This document shows positions 26,478-36,394 of a stretch of DNA of 64,000 nt, piece by piece (positions within the stretch are counted from its first letter, which is position 1; each line of letters starts with the position of its first letter). The notes under the pieces are model-generated. The model had not been told where the DNA came from. It ran no database searches and saw only the letters and a program-made list of their open reading frames with translations. The position numbers and the translations under genes are program-made. Source of the DNA: CAYQQJ01 sp964419935 (lineage in GTDB: Bacteria > Pseudomonadota > Gammaproteobacteria > Pseudomonadales > Cellvibrionaceae); assembly GCA_964419935.1 (NCBI GenBank), contig CAYQQJ010000017.1, forward strand, positions 18,971-82,970, in the 5' to 3' direction.

Positions 26478-29189
26478 ATGTTGAATAAAAACGTTTTACG
26501 TGGAGTCGCGACCCTGGTATTGCTATTGGCAGCCACGGTACAAGCCGAACCCGCGCCGGAAATAACGTTTAGTGAGCACAGGCTCGATAATGGTCTGCGT
26601 CTCGTTGTTCACGAGGATCACAAGGCGCCTATCGTTGCGGTGAATGTCTGGTATCACGTTGGCTCAAAAAACGAGGAGCCGGGAAAAACCGGCTTTGCGC
26701 ATTTGTTTGAACACCTGATGTTCAACGGCTCTGAAAATTACGATGGCGAATATTTTGAGCCTTTCCGGCAGGTGGGTGCCACGGAGCAAAACGGCACCAC
26801 CAGCTTCGACCGCACCAACTACTTTCAGAACGTGCCCAACACCGCGCTGGATATGGCGCTGTGGATGGAATCCGACCGCATGGGGCATCTGTTGGGTGCC
26901 ATCGATGAAGAGGGCCTGAACACTCAGCGCGGCGTGGTGAAGAACGAAAAGCGCCAACGGGAAAACCAACCTTACGGCACAGTGTTCGACCATATCATCA
27001 AGAACATCTTTCCCGCCGGCCACCCCTATTCATGGCTGCCGATTGGCTCCATGGAGGATCTGGATGCGGCAAGTCTGGACGATGTGCACAAATGGTTCGA
27101 AACCTACTACGGGCCGAACAACGCCGTCCTGGTTGTGGCCGGTGATGTGGAGACTGCTGATGTGGTCGCCAAGGTGAAGCACTACTTCGGTGATATTCCG
27201 CCCGGGCCGCCCATTGCCAAGCATGAAGCCTGGGTGCCACACCTGGTGGGTGAAAAGCGCGAGGTACTGCAGGACCGTGTGCCGCAAGCCAAAATCTATA
27301 AGGTCTGGGCAGCACCCGAGTGGGAGGCCGAAGACATTGTACTGCTGGACATTGCCACGGATGTTCTTGGTGGTGGGAAGAACTCCCGCCTGTATGAGCG
27401 CCTGGTGTACCGCGACCAGACGGCCACCAGCGTCAGCGCCTGGATCTTCAGTGCCGAAATTGCAGGTGCCATTGCCGTCGAAGCGACGGTGCAGCCCGGC
27501 GGTGATATTGCTGCCGTAGAACGGGCGCTGGACGAGGAGGTGGCACGCTTTCTGAAAGAAGGGCCCAGTCGCAAGGAACTGAAACGCGTTAAAACCCAGA
27601 AGCGGGCGGAGTTTGTTCGCGGTATTGAGACCGTGGGTGGCTTTGGTGGCAAGTCAGATATTCTGGCAGAGAACGCTGTTTTTGCCGGTGATCCCGGCTT
27701 CTATAAGACCCGGCTAGCGCAAATCGGCAAAGCCAGCCGGGACTCAGTGCGGGATGCGGCCCGGGAATGGTTGCAGAAGGGTAATTATGTACTGGAGGTT
27801 CATCCCTTCCCCGAATTGTCCGCCAGCACTGAGGGAGCAGAGCGCGACGCGGTGCCCATGCCGACCAGCTTCCCCGATGTGGACTTCACCGAATACCAGC
27901 GCGGCGAGCTGTCCAATGGCCTGAAGATCATGGTGGCTCAGCGGGATACGGTGCCCATGGTGGACTTGCGTTTGGTGCTGGATGCGGGTTATGCAGCGGA
28001 CCAGTTCAGCCAGCCAGGTACCGCCAGCCTGACCATGGCGATGCTGGATGAAGGCACAGAGTCGCGTTCAGCTCTTGAAATTAGCGAATCATTGGCCATG
28101 CTGGGCGCTCAACTCGGCTCCGGTGCAGGACTGGATAGCTCGTTCGTGACCTTGAATGCACTGACCCACAATCTGGATGACGCTCTCGACATCTATGCCG
28201 ATGTATTGCTCCATCCTGCATTTCCGCAAGCGGATCTGGAGCGCTTGAAAAACATGACCCTGGCTCAGATACAACAGGAAAAGCAGCGACCGCAGACCAT
28301 GGCGCTGCGCGTTTTCCCCAAGCTTCTTTATGGAGAAGGGCACGCGTACAGCACGCCGCTTACCGGTTCAGGGACTGAAAGTTCAGTTCGTGCAATGACC
28401 CGGGAAGACCTCATCCAGTACCACGCAACCTGGTTCAAACCCAACAACGCCACTCTTGTGGTGGTTGGTGACACTACTCTGGCCGAGATTAAGCCGAAAC
28501 TGGAGAAACTGTTCGACGACTGGCAGGCCGGCGAGGTCCCCGCCAAGGACATTCACCCGGTGAAACACCAGGAGCAGGAGACCATTTATCTACTGGACCG
28601 ACCCAATTCCGAGCAGTCGATCATCTATGCCGGACACATAGCGCTGCCGAAGGACAATGACCAGGAACTGGCGATTCAGATACTGAACGGCGTACTCGGT
28701 GGTGACTTTACCGCGAGGGTCAATATGAACCTGCGCGAAGACAAGCACTGGGCCTACGGTGCCTACACCTTCCTCATTGATGCCAAGGGCCAGCGACCAT
28801 TCATCAGCTATGCACCGGTACAGACCGACAAAACCGCCGCAGCCATGAAAGAACTGCGTAAGGAATTGGTTGATATTGCCGGCCCGCGACCACCGAAAGC
28901 GGAGGAATTGGAGCGGGTGCGAAACATCGAAACCCTGTCCCTCGCCGGACGCTGGGAAACCGCCAGCGCCGTGGCCGCGTCCCTATCCGAAATTGCGGTG
29001 TACGACCTGCCGTCGGATTACTGGGACACCTACGCCGATCGCGTCAGTGAACTCACCGTGCAGGACCTGAATAAAGCGGCAGACACCCTGATTCATCCCA
29101 ATCAACTGATTTGGGTGATCGTGGGGGATCGCGCCAAAATCGAGAAGGATATTCGTGAGCTGGGTTGGGGGGCGATTGGGGAGTTGTAA
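26478..29189 (+). CDS. Secreted M16 family zinc metallopeptidase
   Basis: 903 aa. Start chosen at 26478 for its AAGGAG site (26461-26466) and the signal peptide it gives (GVATLVLLLAATVQA). The first M16 domain has the inverted zinc motif HLFEH (His75, Glu78, His79); the second half (~from residue 470) is a catalytically silent repeat (ELSNGLKIMVAQ). Pitrilysin/insulinase relatives of this two-domain form are periplasmic or secreted peptidases. The stop codon is embedded in a heptad-repeat array. Confidence 0.9.
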   Translation: MLNKNVLRGVATLVLLLAATVQAEPAPEITFSEHRLDNGLRLVVHEDHKAPIVAVNVWYHVGSKNEEPGKTGFAHLFEHLMFNGSENYDGEYFEPFRQVGATEQNGTTSFDRTNYFQNVPNTALDMALWMESDRMGHLLGAIDEEGLNTQRGVVKNEKRQRENQPYGTVFDHIIKNIFPAGHPYSWLPIGSMEDLDAASLDDVHKWFETYYGPNNAVLVVAGDVETADVVAKVKHYFGDIPPGPPIAKHEAWVPHLVGEKREVLQDRVPQAKIYKVWAAPEWEAEDIVLLDIATDVLGGGKNSRLYERLVYRDQTATSVSAWIFSAEIAGAIAVEATVQPGGDIAAVERALDEEVARFLKEGPSRKELKRVKTQKRAEFVRGIETVGGFGGKSDILAENAVFAGDPGFYKTRLAQIGKASRDSVRDAAREWLQKGNYVLEVHPFPELSASTEGAERDAVPMPTSFPDVDFTEYQRGELSNGLKIMVAQRDTVPMVDLRLVLDAGYAADQFSQPGTASLTMAMLDEGTESRSALEISESLAMLGAQLGSGAGLDSSFVTLNALTHNLDDALDIYADVLLHPAFPQADLERLKNMTLAQIQQEKQRPQTMALRVFPKLLYGEGHAYSTPLTGSGTESSVRAMTREDLIQYHATWFKPNNATLVVVGDTTLAEIKPKLEKLFDDWQAGEVPAKDIHPVKHQEQETIYLLDRPNSEQSIIYAGHIALPKDNDQELAIQILNGVLGGDFTARVNMNLREDKHWAYGAYTFLIDAKGQRPFISYAPVQTDKTAAAMKELRKELVDIAGPRPPKAEELERVRNIETLSLAGRWETASAVAASLSEIAVYDLPSDYWDTYADRVSELTVQDLNKAADTLIHPNQLIWVIVGDRAKIEKDIRELGWGAIGEL

Positions 29190-29263
29190 GCTTCAAGCCG
29201 CAAGCTGCAAGCCAACAGCATAAGATCTCGCTTGTAGCTTGTAGCTTGTAGCTTGCAGCTTTT
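29187..29263. repeat. Inverted pair of heptad arrays (no gene inside)
   Basis: Units of consensus AAGCYKC run from the M16 stop codon (29188-29214); reverse-complement units follow at 29231-29260. The two arrays can pair into a long imperfect hairpin. The same units bracket the four-helix-bundle gene at 56983-57496, so this looks like an empty version of that arrangement. It could also end M16 transcription. Confidence 0.8.
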
Positions 29264-29280
29264 AGGTACACTTCTTGCCA
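29264..29280 (+). promoter_or_regulatory. Candidate sigma-54 promoter of flhA
   Basis: GG at 29265-29266 and GC at 29277-29278 are separated by exactly 10 bases (AGGTACA-N4-TTGCC), close to TGGCAC-N5-TTGC. It is ~70 bases before the flhA start. In Pseudomonas flhA is controlled by RpoN and FleQ, which supports the call. It abuts the heptad array. Confidence 0.6.
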
Positions 29281-29347
29281 TAGCCCCTGATAACACCGAC
29301 ATACGCCAAAAAAATGTCGGGTGATCGGGAATTCCACTGAGCGGACT

Positions 29348-31591
29348 ATGGCTGAATCTCTATTTCAACACTTGCGGTCGTTGCCGCGTACTGTGGACAG
29401 ACGCTCTGCCTGGAGCAACGTAAAATCGGCTGGTGCCGGTAATCTGTCGATTCCTATTCTGGTACTGATGCTGCTTGGCATGATGATTCTGCCGTTGCCG
29501 CCCTTGTTGTTGGATATGTTCTTCACCTTCAACATTGCCCTGTCTCTGGTTGTGCTTCTGGTCGTGGTGTACTCGCTGCGGCCGCTGGATTTTGCGGTTT
29601 TCCCCACCATTCTGCTGGTTGCCACACTGCTCAGGTTGGCACTGAACGTTGCCTCGACCCGGGTGGTTTTGCTGAAAGGCCATGAGGGTGGGGATGCGGC
29701 AGGCAAGGTCATCGAATCCTTCGGTGAAGTGGTTATTGGCGGCAACTACGCGGTCGGCCTGGTGGTCTTTATTATTCTGATTATCATCAACTTTGTGGTG
29801 GTGACCAAGGGTGCCGGGCGTATCTCCGAGGTCAGTGCTCGATTTACGCTGGACGCCATGCCCGGAAAGCAGATGGCTATTGACGCTGACCTGAACGCGG
29901 GAATGATCAATCAGGAAGAGGCGGGAGTTCGGCGGGAAGAAGTCGCCACCGAGGCCGAGTTCTACGGGGCAATGGACGGCGCCAGCAAGTTTGTTCGCGG
30001 CGATGCCGTCGCCGGTATTCTGATTCTGCTGATCAACATTATTGGCGGTCTTGTCATCGGTATGGCTCAACACGGTCTGGCGTTTCAGCAGGCGCTGGAA
30101 ATCTACGTGATGCTGACCATCGGCGATGGGCTGGTGGCACAGATCCCGTCGATGCTACTGTCTATTGGCGCGGCCATAATCGTCACCCGCGCGAACAGTT
30201 CGGAAACCATGACCAACCAGGTGTTTGGGCAGATGTTCGCCGCGCCCAAGGCCCTGACCATCTCCGCAATCATTCTGTTTCTGTTGGGTATCATCCCCGG
30301 AATGCCCCATGTGGCGTTTATCGGTCTGGCTGCGGTCTGCGGCGCCTTGGCGTACTTCATCCATTTTCGGCACTCTCAAGGCGAACTGGTCGACGAGCGA
30401 GACGTTCGCCCGGCCGGTCGATCTGTGTCCGGGGCAGGGGCGTCGCCTGCTGGCGGACAGCCGCAAACCCTGTCCTCGGCGCCGGTGCTTGAACACCGTG
30501 GCGCGTCCCGGTCGGAGCCCAAAGAGGTGAGCTGGGACGACGTCACGCCCATTGATGTGGTGGGGCTGGAAGTGGGTTATCGCCTGATTCCTCTGGTGGA
30601 CAAATCCCAGGACGGCGAGCTTTTGGGGCGCATTAAAGGTGTGCGCAAGAAGTTGTCACAGGATGTGGGCTTCCTGGTACCTGCCGTTCACATACGTGAC
30701 AATCTGGATCTACTGCCCAGCGGCTACGCCATTACCCTGATGGGGGTGACCCTCGGCACTGGCGAAGTCTTCCCGGACAAGCATCTGGCAATTGATCCCG
30801 GTCAGGTGTTCGGCACGCTGCAAGGTACCAAAACCAAGGACCCGGCGTTCGGGCTGGACGCGATCTGGATCGACGATGCTCAGAAGGACCAGGCCCAAAC
30901 CCTGGGCTACACCGTGGTTGACCCGAGCACCGTGGTTGCCACTCATCTCAACCAGATTCTGCAGAAGCACACTCACGAGCTACTGGGGCACGAAGACGTT
31001 CAGAAGTGGCTGGACCTGCTTGCAGAGAAATCCCCCAAGCTGGTTGAAGAGCTGATACCCAATACCCTGTCCATCAACAGTCTGCTCAAGGTTCTGCAGA
31101 ACCTGCTGCGCGAACAGGTCTCGATTCGGGACATGCGCTCAATCGCCGAAGCTTTGGCGGCTCACGGTGACAAGAGTCAAGATACCGCCACTCTCACCAA
31201 CGTTGCCCGTGCCGCTCTGGCGCGCCAGATCGTCCAGAACATCGTGGGTAGCGAGCCAAATATCGCCGTTATAACGCTTGAGCCCGGGCTGGAACAGTTG
31301 TTGCTACAGACCGTTCAACAGGCACAAAAAGCTGGCGCAGACCAAGGCGGATTCATCGAGCCACGCCTGGCGGAGCGCCTGAACAATGCCCTGATTGATG
31401 CGGCGCGACGCCAGGAAGCGGCCGGCAATCCGATCATTTTGCTGGTGGCAACCCCCATAAGAATGATGATGGCGCAGTTCGTCAGGTTCAACATTCCGGA
31501 TATGAGTGTTCTTGGCTATACCGAAATACCGGACAACAAACAAATCACGATTGAAGCCACCGTGGGTGGCGAGATGGTCACTGCCACATAG
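29348..31591 (+). CDS. flhA: Flagellar export gate protein FlhA
   Basis: 747 aa from the ATG at 29348 (MAESLFQHLRSLPRT). The N-terminal half has about eight membrane helices (starting IPILVLMLLGMMILPLPPLLLDM) with the FHIPEP-family stretch DAMPGKQMAIDADLNAG. The C-terminal half is the cytosolic export-gate domain (~360-747). It forms the nonameric ring of the flagellar type III export apparatus. flhB, usually upstream, is not in the window. Confidence 0.96.
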   Translation: MAESLFQHLRSLPRTVDRRSAWSNVKSAGAGNLSIPILVLMLLGMMILPLPPLLLDMFFTFNIALSLVVLLVVVYSLRPLDFAVFPTILLVATLLRLALNVASTRVVLLKGHEGGDAAGKVIESFGEVVIGGNYAVGLVVFIILIIINFVVVTKGAGRISEVSARFTLDAMPGKQMAIDADLNAGMINQEEAGVRREEVATEAEFYGAMDGASKFVRGDAVAGILILLINIIGGLVIGMAQHGLAFQQALEIYVMLTIGDGLVAQIPSMLLSIGAAIIVTRANSSETMTNQVFGQMFAAPKALTISAIILFLLGIIPGMPHVAFIGLAAVCGALAYFIHFRHSQGELVDERDVRPAGRSVSGAGASPAGGQPQTLSSAPVLEHRGASRSEPKEVSWDDVTPIDVVGLEVGYRLIPLVDKSQDGELLGRIKGVRKKLSQDVGFLVPAVHIRDNLDLLPSGYAITLMGVTLGTGEVFPDKHLAIDPGQVFGTLQGTKTKDPAFGLDAIWIDDAQKDQAQTLGYTVVDPSTVVATHLNQILQKHTHELLGHEDVQKWLDLLAEKSPKLVEELIPNTLSINSLLKVLQNLLREQVSIRDMRSIAEALAAHGDKSQDTATLTNVARAALARQIVQNIVGSEPNIAVITLEPGLEQLLLQTVQQAQKAGADQGGFIEPRLAERLNNALIDAARRQEAAGNPIILLVATPIRMMMAQFVRFNIPDMSVLGYTEIPDNKQITIEATVGGEMVTAT

Positions 31592-31661
31592 CGGCAAACA
31601 CCGAAACAACGATTGAGAAATCACGGCGAGGCCGAAAGGCTCCACCGCCAGGAGGTAAGGC

Positions 31662-33113
31662 ATGCAAGTCAAACGCTTTGTAGCTGCGGATATGCGTCGG
31701 GCACTGGAACTGGTTCGCCAGGAGATGGGGCCGGAAGCCATTATTCTGTCCAGCCAGCGCACCAGCGAAGGTGTGGAGATCATTACCTCCATCGAGGCGG
31801 ACCTGCCTACTCGTGGAATCGACGAGCGACGTCAATTCGGGCGCAAGTTCGAAGCGGATATTGATCGCCCTCTTGGCAGCGATGCCGCCTGGGAAGCCCA
31901 GGCGGGGTTGGAGCAGGCCGTAGTGGACTTTGTGCGCCCCGGTACTGCACCAGGCGCGCAGCGCAGTGGCGAAGACATTGCCCGGGAAATTGAAAAGGCG
32001 CGGGAGCGCATGCTGGCAACAAAACAGCGAGTTCAAGAGCCGGCACGTGAGCCCTTGCGACGCCAGAGCGCCAGTGAGCGCTATGGTCTGGATGACGTGG
32101 CGAACTTGCCGGTGCAGAAGGCCGGCTTCGGCCATACTCAAGCTCAAAAGCTCGCCGAAGCAGTGCAAAGCGCCCAGGCGCGACCAGCAGCGGCGGCGGA
32201 TGAACGTCGTCTGGATGAACTGCAAAGTGAGCTGGCGGATATGCGTTTGCTGCTGGAACAACAGCTCTGGCGTATGAATGAACAGCAGGGCCAGCCTGTA
32301 GTCTCCTTCGCGGCGCAGACCAAGTCGCCGGATGCGCTGGCGGAGCATCTTGAACATTTGGGCTTGCCCCGGGATCTGGTTCTCGATCTCGTTCGACAGC
32401 TCCGCCCGGGATTGCGATTGAGTCAGGCGTGGCGGGAAGTGCTGGCGCGGCTGGCGCAATTACTGCCAACCGATAACAGCGATCTGGTTGACCGTGGCGG
32501 TGTCTTCGCCTTTGTTGGGCCCACCGGGGTGGGTAAAACCACTACCATCGCCAAACTGGCGGCGCGCTATGTACTGGACCATGGTCCGGGCAAGGTCGCG
32601 CTGGTCACTACCGATACCTACCGGGTGGGTGCCCACGATCAGTTGCGCTCACTGGGTCGAATTCTGAATGTGCCCGTGCGCGTGGTCGATCGCGAGCGCA
32701 GCATGGCATCTGTATTGGCCAGCCTGAAGGAATTCCCGCTGGTGTTGGTGGATACTGCCGGTTTCCGTCACGGCGACCCACTCTTGCGTGACCAATTGCG
32801 AATGCTCGACGGCTGCCCCAGTGTGGAGCGTGTTCTGGTTATGGCTTGCAACAGTCAGTTGCAGAGTCTTAAAGCCTCCGCCCATGCATACGCCAGCGGC
32901 AATCTGACCGCCTGTGTGTTGACTAAACTGGATGAGACAGCAAGCCTTGGCGAGGTCCTGTCAGTGGTTCTGCGTCAGAAACTACCCGTGTGCTATACCA
33001 CCGATGGCCAAGACATTCCCAAGGATATTGCCCTGGCAACGGGTCACGGGCTTGTCGCCAAAGCCGTAGCTTTGCTGAAAGCACAGCGTGCCACGGGGCA
33101 GAATGTCGGGTAG
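31662..33113 (+). CDS. flhF: Flagellar SRP-like GTPase FlhF
   Basis: 483 aa. Strong AGGAGGT site 5 bases before the ATG. N-terminal basic region (MQVKRFVAADMRRALELVRQ), a variable linker, then the NG GTPase domain with FVGPTGVGKTTTIAKLAARY, DTYRVGAHDQLR and VDTAGFRHGD. FlhF places the single flagellum at the pole, acting against FlhG encoded next. Confidence 0.95.
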   Translation: MQVKRFVAADMRRALELVRQEMGPEAIILSSQRTSEGVEIITSIEADLPTRGIDERRQFGRKFEADIDRPLGSDAAWEAQAGLEQAVVDFVRPGTAPGAQRSGEDIAREIEKARERMLATKQRVQEPAREPLRRQSASERYGLDDVANLPVQKAGFGHTQAQKLAEAVQSAQARPAAAADERRLDELQSELADMRLLLEQQLWRMNEQQGQPVVSFAAQTKSPDALAEHLEHLGLPRDLVLDLVRQLRPGLRLSQAWREVLARLAQLLPTDNSDLVDRGGVFAFVGPTGVGKTTTIAKLAARYVLDHGPGKVALVTTDTYRVGAHDQLRSLGRILNVPVRVVDRERSMASVLASLKEFPLVLVDTAGFRHGDPLLRDQLRMLDGCPSVERVLVMACNSQLQSLKASAHAYASGNLTACVLTKLDETASLGEVLSVVLRQKLPVCYTTDGQDIPKDIALATGHGLVAKAVALLKAQRATGQNVG

Positions 33114-33193
33114 GCGCTGTAAACGAAACCGGTGAGCTGATGTCTGGCAGAATCAGCCGCTGGTGCCAAACTACGTAATATTGAATTGGAACC

Positions 33194-33222
33194 TGATACC
33201 GAATCGCGAACATCCGGTATCA
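33194..33222 (+). other. Hairpin between flhF and flhG
   Basis: TGATACCG (33194-33201) pairs perfectly with CGGTATCA (33215-33222) around a 13-base loop. No T tract follows, so it is more likely an RNA processing or stability site than a terminator. Confidence 0.45.
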
Positions 33223-33270
33223 AACATCAAGAGTCCGCTTCCGCGCTGACCATAAACAGTGAGTAATTTG

Positions 33271-34092
33271 ATGAGTTCAAACAGTCCCGTGAAAGTGCTG
33301 GCCGTCACTGGCGGAAAAGGTGGTGTAGGTAAAACAAATGTGTCAGTGAACCTGAGCCTGGCGTTGGCTGAGATGGGGCAGCGAGTGGTGCTGATGGATG
33401 CCGACCTCGGTTTGGCTAACGTGGATGTTTTGCTCGGACTCAAGGCGCAGTACACCTTGGCGGATGTTCTCAATGGTGACCGCAACCTTCGTGATATTCT
33501 CATCAACGGCCCTGGCGGCATGAAGGTCGTCCCGGCTTCCTCTGGTGTGCAACAAATGTCGGCACTGTCGGCTCAGGAGCATGCGGGCCTTGTACATGCC
33601 TTCAGCGATATCAGCGATCAGGTTGATGTACTCGTAGTGGATACGGCGGCGGGAATCTCCGAAACCGTTGTGAGTTTTGTTCGCGCCGCACAAGAGGCGG
33701 TTATCGTAGTCTGCGATGAACCCTCGTCCATTACCGATGCCTATGCTTTAATCAAGCTGCTCAGCATCGAGCACAACATGTTTCGCTTTCGGGTGGTTGC
33801 CAACATGACGCGCAGCACTCAGGAAGGCCAGAATCTTTTTAACAAGCTCAATACCGTGTGTGAACGTTTTCTTGATGTCTCCCTACAGTACCTGGGGCAT
33901 GTTCCTTTTGATGAGAACGTACGCAAGGCTGTACAGCAACGTAAGGCGCTGCTGGAATACGCACCGCGTTCCAAAGCTGCCCAAGCACTGCGGGTGATTG
34001 CACAGAAAGTGGATGCCTGGCCTGTGCAGCGCGACGCACGCGGGCATCTGGAATTCTTTATCGAGCGGTTGCTGCAAACAGCGAGTGTTTGA
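33271..34092 (+). CDS. flhG: Flagellar number regulator FlhG/FleN (MinD-like ATPase)
   Basis: 273 aa from the ATG at 33271 (MSSNSPVKVLAVTGGKGGVG); a GTG at 33259 would add four residues. Deviant Walker A KGGVGKTNVS, switch VLMDADLGLANVDVLLGL and VDTAAGISETV identify the MinD/ParA family. FleN/FlhG limits polar flagella to one and antagonises FleQ in Pseudomonas. Confidence 0.93.
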   Translation: MSSNSPVKVLAVTGGKGGVGKTNVSVNLSLALAEMGQRVVLMDADLGLANVDVLLGLKAQYTLADVLNGDRNLRDILINGPGGMKVVPASSGVQQMSALSAQEHAGLVHAFSDISDQVDVLVVDTAAGISETVVSFVRAAQEAVIVVCDEPSSITDAYALIKLLSIEHNMFRFRVVANMTRSTQEGQNLFNKLNTVCERFLDVSLQYLGHVPFDENVRKAVQQRKALLEYAPRSKAAQALRVIAQKVDAWPVQRDARGHLEFFIERLLQTASV

Positions 34093-34145
34093 ATGTGACT
34101 TTGACTACTAACCGGCTTGGTGCCTGCGGACTCAGCTCATACGAT

Positions 34146-34886
34146 ATGAATACCTACGAAAACGATGCCAATACAGTGGGTGAAGTTGGAATTCGTGTTG
34201 AAGATTACGCGGTTCTGGTTAAACGCATTGCTCATCACATGATGGCCCGCATGCCGGCCAGCGTGCAGGTGGACGATTTGATTCAGGCGGGTATGATCGG
34301 GCTGCTTGAGGCGTCGCAAAAATATGATGCTTCTCGCGGCGCGAGTTTTGAAACCTATGCCGGCATTCGCATTCGTGGCGCTATTGTCGACGAAATGCGT
34401 CGCGGTGACTGGGCCCCGCGCTCGGTACACCGCAATGCGCGGCGCGTCAGCGAGGCCATCAACACCATAGAAGCGCAAACCGGCCGCGATGCGACGGATA
34501 CCGAGGTGGCCAATGAGCTCGGTGTCAGTATTCGCGAGTACCACGCCATGGTGCAGGATAGCGCCTCCAGCCGCCTGTTCAGCCTTGAAGAAACGTTTGA
34601 AGACGATGAAGGACGCATTACTGGGGAGCCGGAAAGCACCGCGTTTCTCGGCCCCATGGAGAGCGTTCAACAGGACGCCATGCGCCATGCGCTGGCCGAC
34701 GCCATAGACCGCTTGCCCGAACGGGAAAAGATGGTTCTGTCCCTGTATTACGATGAAGAGCTCAATCTCAAGGAAATTGGCCTTGTCCTGGGAGTATCCG
34801 AGTCTCGCGTCAGCCAGATCCACAGCCAGGCGGCCTTGCGCCTGAAAGCGAGGCTGGCAGGCTGGCAGTCGGACTCACACCCATAA
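34146..34886 (+). CDS. fliA: Flagellar sigma factor FliA (sigma-28)
   Basis: 246 aa from the ATG at 34146 (MNTYENDANTVGEVGIRVED). Sigma-70 family regions 2 (QVDDLIQAGMIGLLEASQKYD), 3 and 4 (LPEREKMVLSLYYDEELNLKEIG, then SESRVSQIHSQA) are intact. Drives late flagellar and chemotaxis genes; a matching promoter lies just downstream before cheY. Confidence 0.95.
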   Translation: MNTYENDANTVGEVGIRVEDYAVLVKRIAHHMMARMPASVQVDDLIQAGMIGLLEASQKYDASRGASFETYAGIRIRGAIVDEMRRGDWAPRSVHRNARRVSEAINTIEAQTGRDATDTEVANELGVSIREYHAMVQDSASSRLFSLEETFEDDEGRITGEPESTAFLGPMESVQQDAMRHALADAIDRLPEREKMVLSLYYDEELNLKEIGLVLGVSESRVSQIHSQAALRLKARLAGWQSDSHP

Positions 34887-34961
34887 TAGGAATAAATGCC
34901 CTGTGTGGTGATTATTTTTTAGACGTTTATCAGAAAGATATCCACAAAACGCAGTTCAAAC

Positions 34962-34988
34962 TCAAGTTTTTCGGCTTTTGCCCGCTAA
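34962..34988 (+). promoter_or_regulatory. Candidate FliA (sigma-28) promoter of the che-mot operon
   Basis: TCAAGTTT-N11-CCCGCTAA against the consensus TAAAGTTT-N11-GCCGATAA: 7 of 8 and 6 of 8 matches with exact spacing, about 90 bases before cheY and directly after fliA. This is where Pseudomonas starts its FliA-dependent chemotaxis operon. Confidence 0.65.
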
Positions 34989-35079
34989 AAAGCTGAATGA
35001 TTGCGTGCCAACGACTAGAATTGTAGAGGGCATTGAGCCCGTAACTTAAATGCCAGGCGACGTAGATACGGAGGTTGCA

Positions 35080-35460
35080 TTGGACAAGAATATGAAAATC
35101 TTGATTGTTGATGATTTCTCAACCATGAGACGGATCATCAAGAATCTCTTGCGGGATCTGGGGTTCAGCAATACTCATGAAGCGGATGATGGCGTTACCG
35201 CGCTGCCCATGCTTCGCAACGGAGATTTCGATTTTCTCGTGACCGACTGGAATATGCCAGGCATGAGCGGCATTGACCTTTTGCGTGAAGTGCGTAAAGA
35301 CAGCAAGTTGGCCGGCCTGCCCATTCTGATGGTGACTGCTGAAGCGAAACGGGACCAGATCATTGAGGCGGCCCAGGCCGGCGTCAATGGCTACGTGGTC
35401 AAGCCGTTCACCGCACAGGTGCTCAAAGAAAAAATTGAAAAGATTTTTGAGCGTGTATAG
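35080..35460 (+). CDS. cheY: Chemotaxis response regulator CheY
   Basis: 126 aa using the TTG at 35080, 5 bases after GGAGG (35070-35074); the ATG at 35092 (MKILIVDDFSTMRR) is too far from that site, but would give an equally intact protein. Phospho-acceptor Asp in FLVTDWNMPGMSG, acidic DD pair, Thr in MVTAEA and Lys in VVKPFTA are all present. Binds FliM to switch the motor. Confidence 0.95.
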   Translation: MDKNMKILIVDDFSTMRRIIKNLLRDLGFSNTHEADDGVTALPMLRNGDFDFLVTDWNMPGMSGIDLLREVRKDSKLAGLPILMVTAEAKRDQIIEAAQAGVNGYVVKPFTAQVLKEKIEKIFERV

Positions 35461-35488
35461 CGCCACCACTATTGAAAAAGGCCGTTAG

Positions 35489-36283
35489 ATGGAACGCCCA
35501 CTCGCATTACAGCACAACGAACAGTTTGTGGCAGATCTACAGGACTGTGCCAAAATGCTCGTTGATAAACTGCAGAAAAATGATTTCAAAGACGCATCCG
35601 AACTGATACACAGCCTGGTTGAAGTGCGGGATCGACATATCTTCAATTCGGTAGGCAAACTCACTCGCGCCCTGCACGACGCCATCGTCAATTTCAATGT
35701 GGATGGTGACTTCTATTCCGAGCCTGCGAACATCAAAAGTTCCGAGATTCGCGACGCGTCGGAACGGCTCAATTACGTCATCGAAATGACGCAGTCTGCC
35801 GCCGATAAAACCATGGATAAAGTGGAAGCCTCGGCGCCCATTGCCATGAACCTCGGCCAGGAGGCACGCAACCTTCGCGAGGAGTGGAGCCGTTTGAAGC
35901 GGCGGGAAATGACAGCCGACGAATTCCGCGAGTTGTACTCGCGCATGGATGATTTCCTGGACCAGATGGGCAGTGGCGCGGAGCAGCTGAGCAGTAATCT
36001 GCAGGAAATTATCCTGGAACAGGGCTATCAGGATCTGACGGGACAAGTGCTGAGGAAAGTTATTGGCCTGGTCACCGATGTTGAAGCTGAACTGGTCAAA
36101 TTGATGCGCATTGCCGGACAGGTTGAAGAAGTTACCGGGTTGCCCTCCAGCGAAGCGGGGGAGCGCAAACAGCGGGTAGACAGCCGCGCCGCCGAAGGCC
36201 CGCAGATTCATGCGAAAAAACGCAAGGATGTTGTCTCTGGCCAGGACGACGTGGATGACCTGCTCTCAAGCCTGGGTTTTTGA
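35489..36283 (+). CDS. cheZ: CheY-P phosphatase CheZ
   Basis: 264 aa, mostly long helices, with the active-site Gln region around ILEQGYQDLTGQVLRKVI and a C-terminal CheY-binding tail (DVDDLLSSLGF). Between cheY and cheA as in Pseudomonas. Confidence 0.93.
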   Translation: MERPLALQHNEQFVADLQDCAKMLVDKLQKNDFKDASELIHSLVEVRDRHIFNSVGKLTRALHDAIVNFNVDGDFYSEPANIKSSEIRDASERLNYVIEMTQSAADKTMDKVEASAPIAMNLGQEARNLREEWSRLKRREMTADEFRELYSRMDDFLDQMGSGAEQLSSNLQEIILEQGYQDLTGQVLRKVIGLVTDVEAELVKLMRIAGQVEEVTGLPSSEAGERKQRVDSRAAEGPQIHAKKRKDVVSGQDDVDDLLSSLGF

Positions 36284-36394
36284 TCGATGCGCACACCGGG
36301 AACCAGAACAGCAAACGCCGTATTGACGTTTTTCACAACACCTGTCGGAAGCCGTGGCTTTTCGACAGCGCGTTCAGTTATAGGGGAGCTCTGA

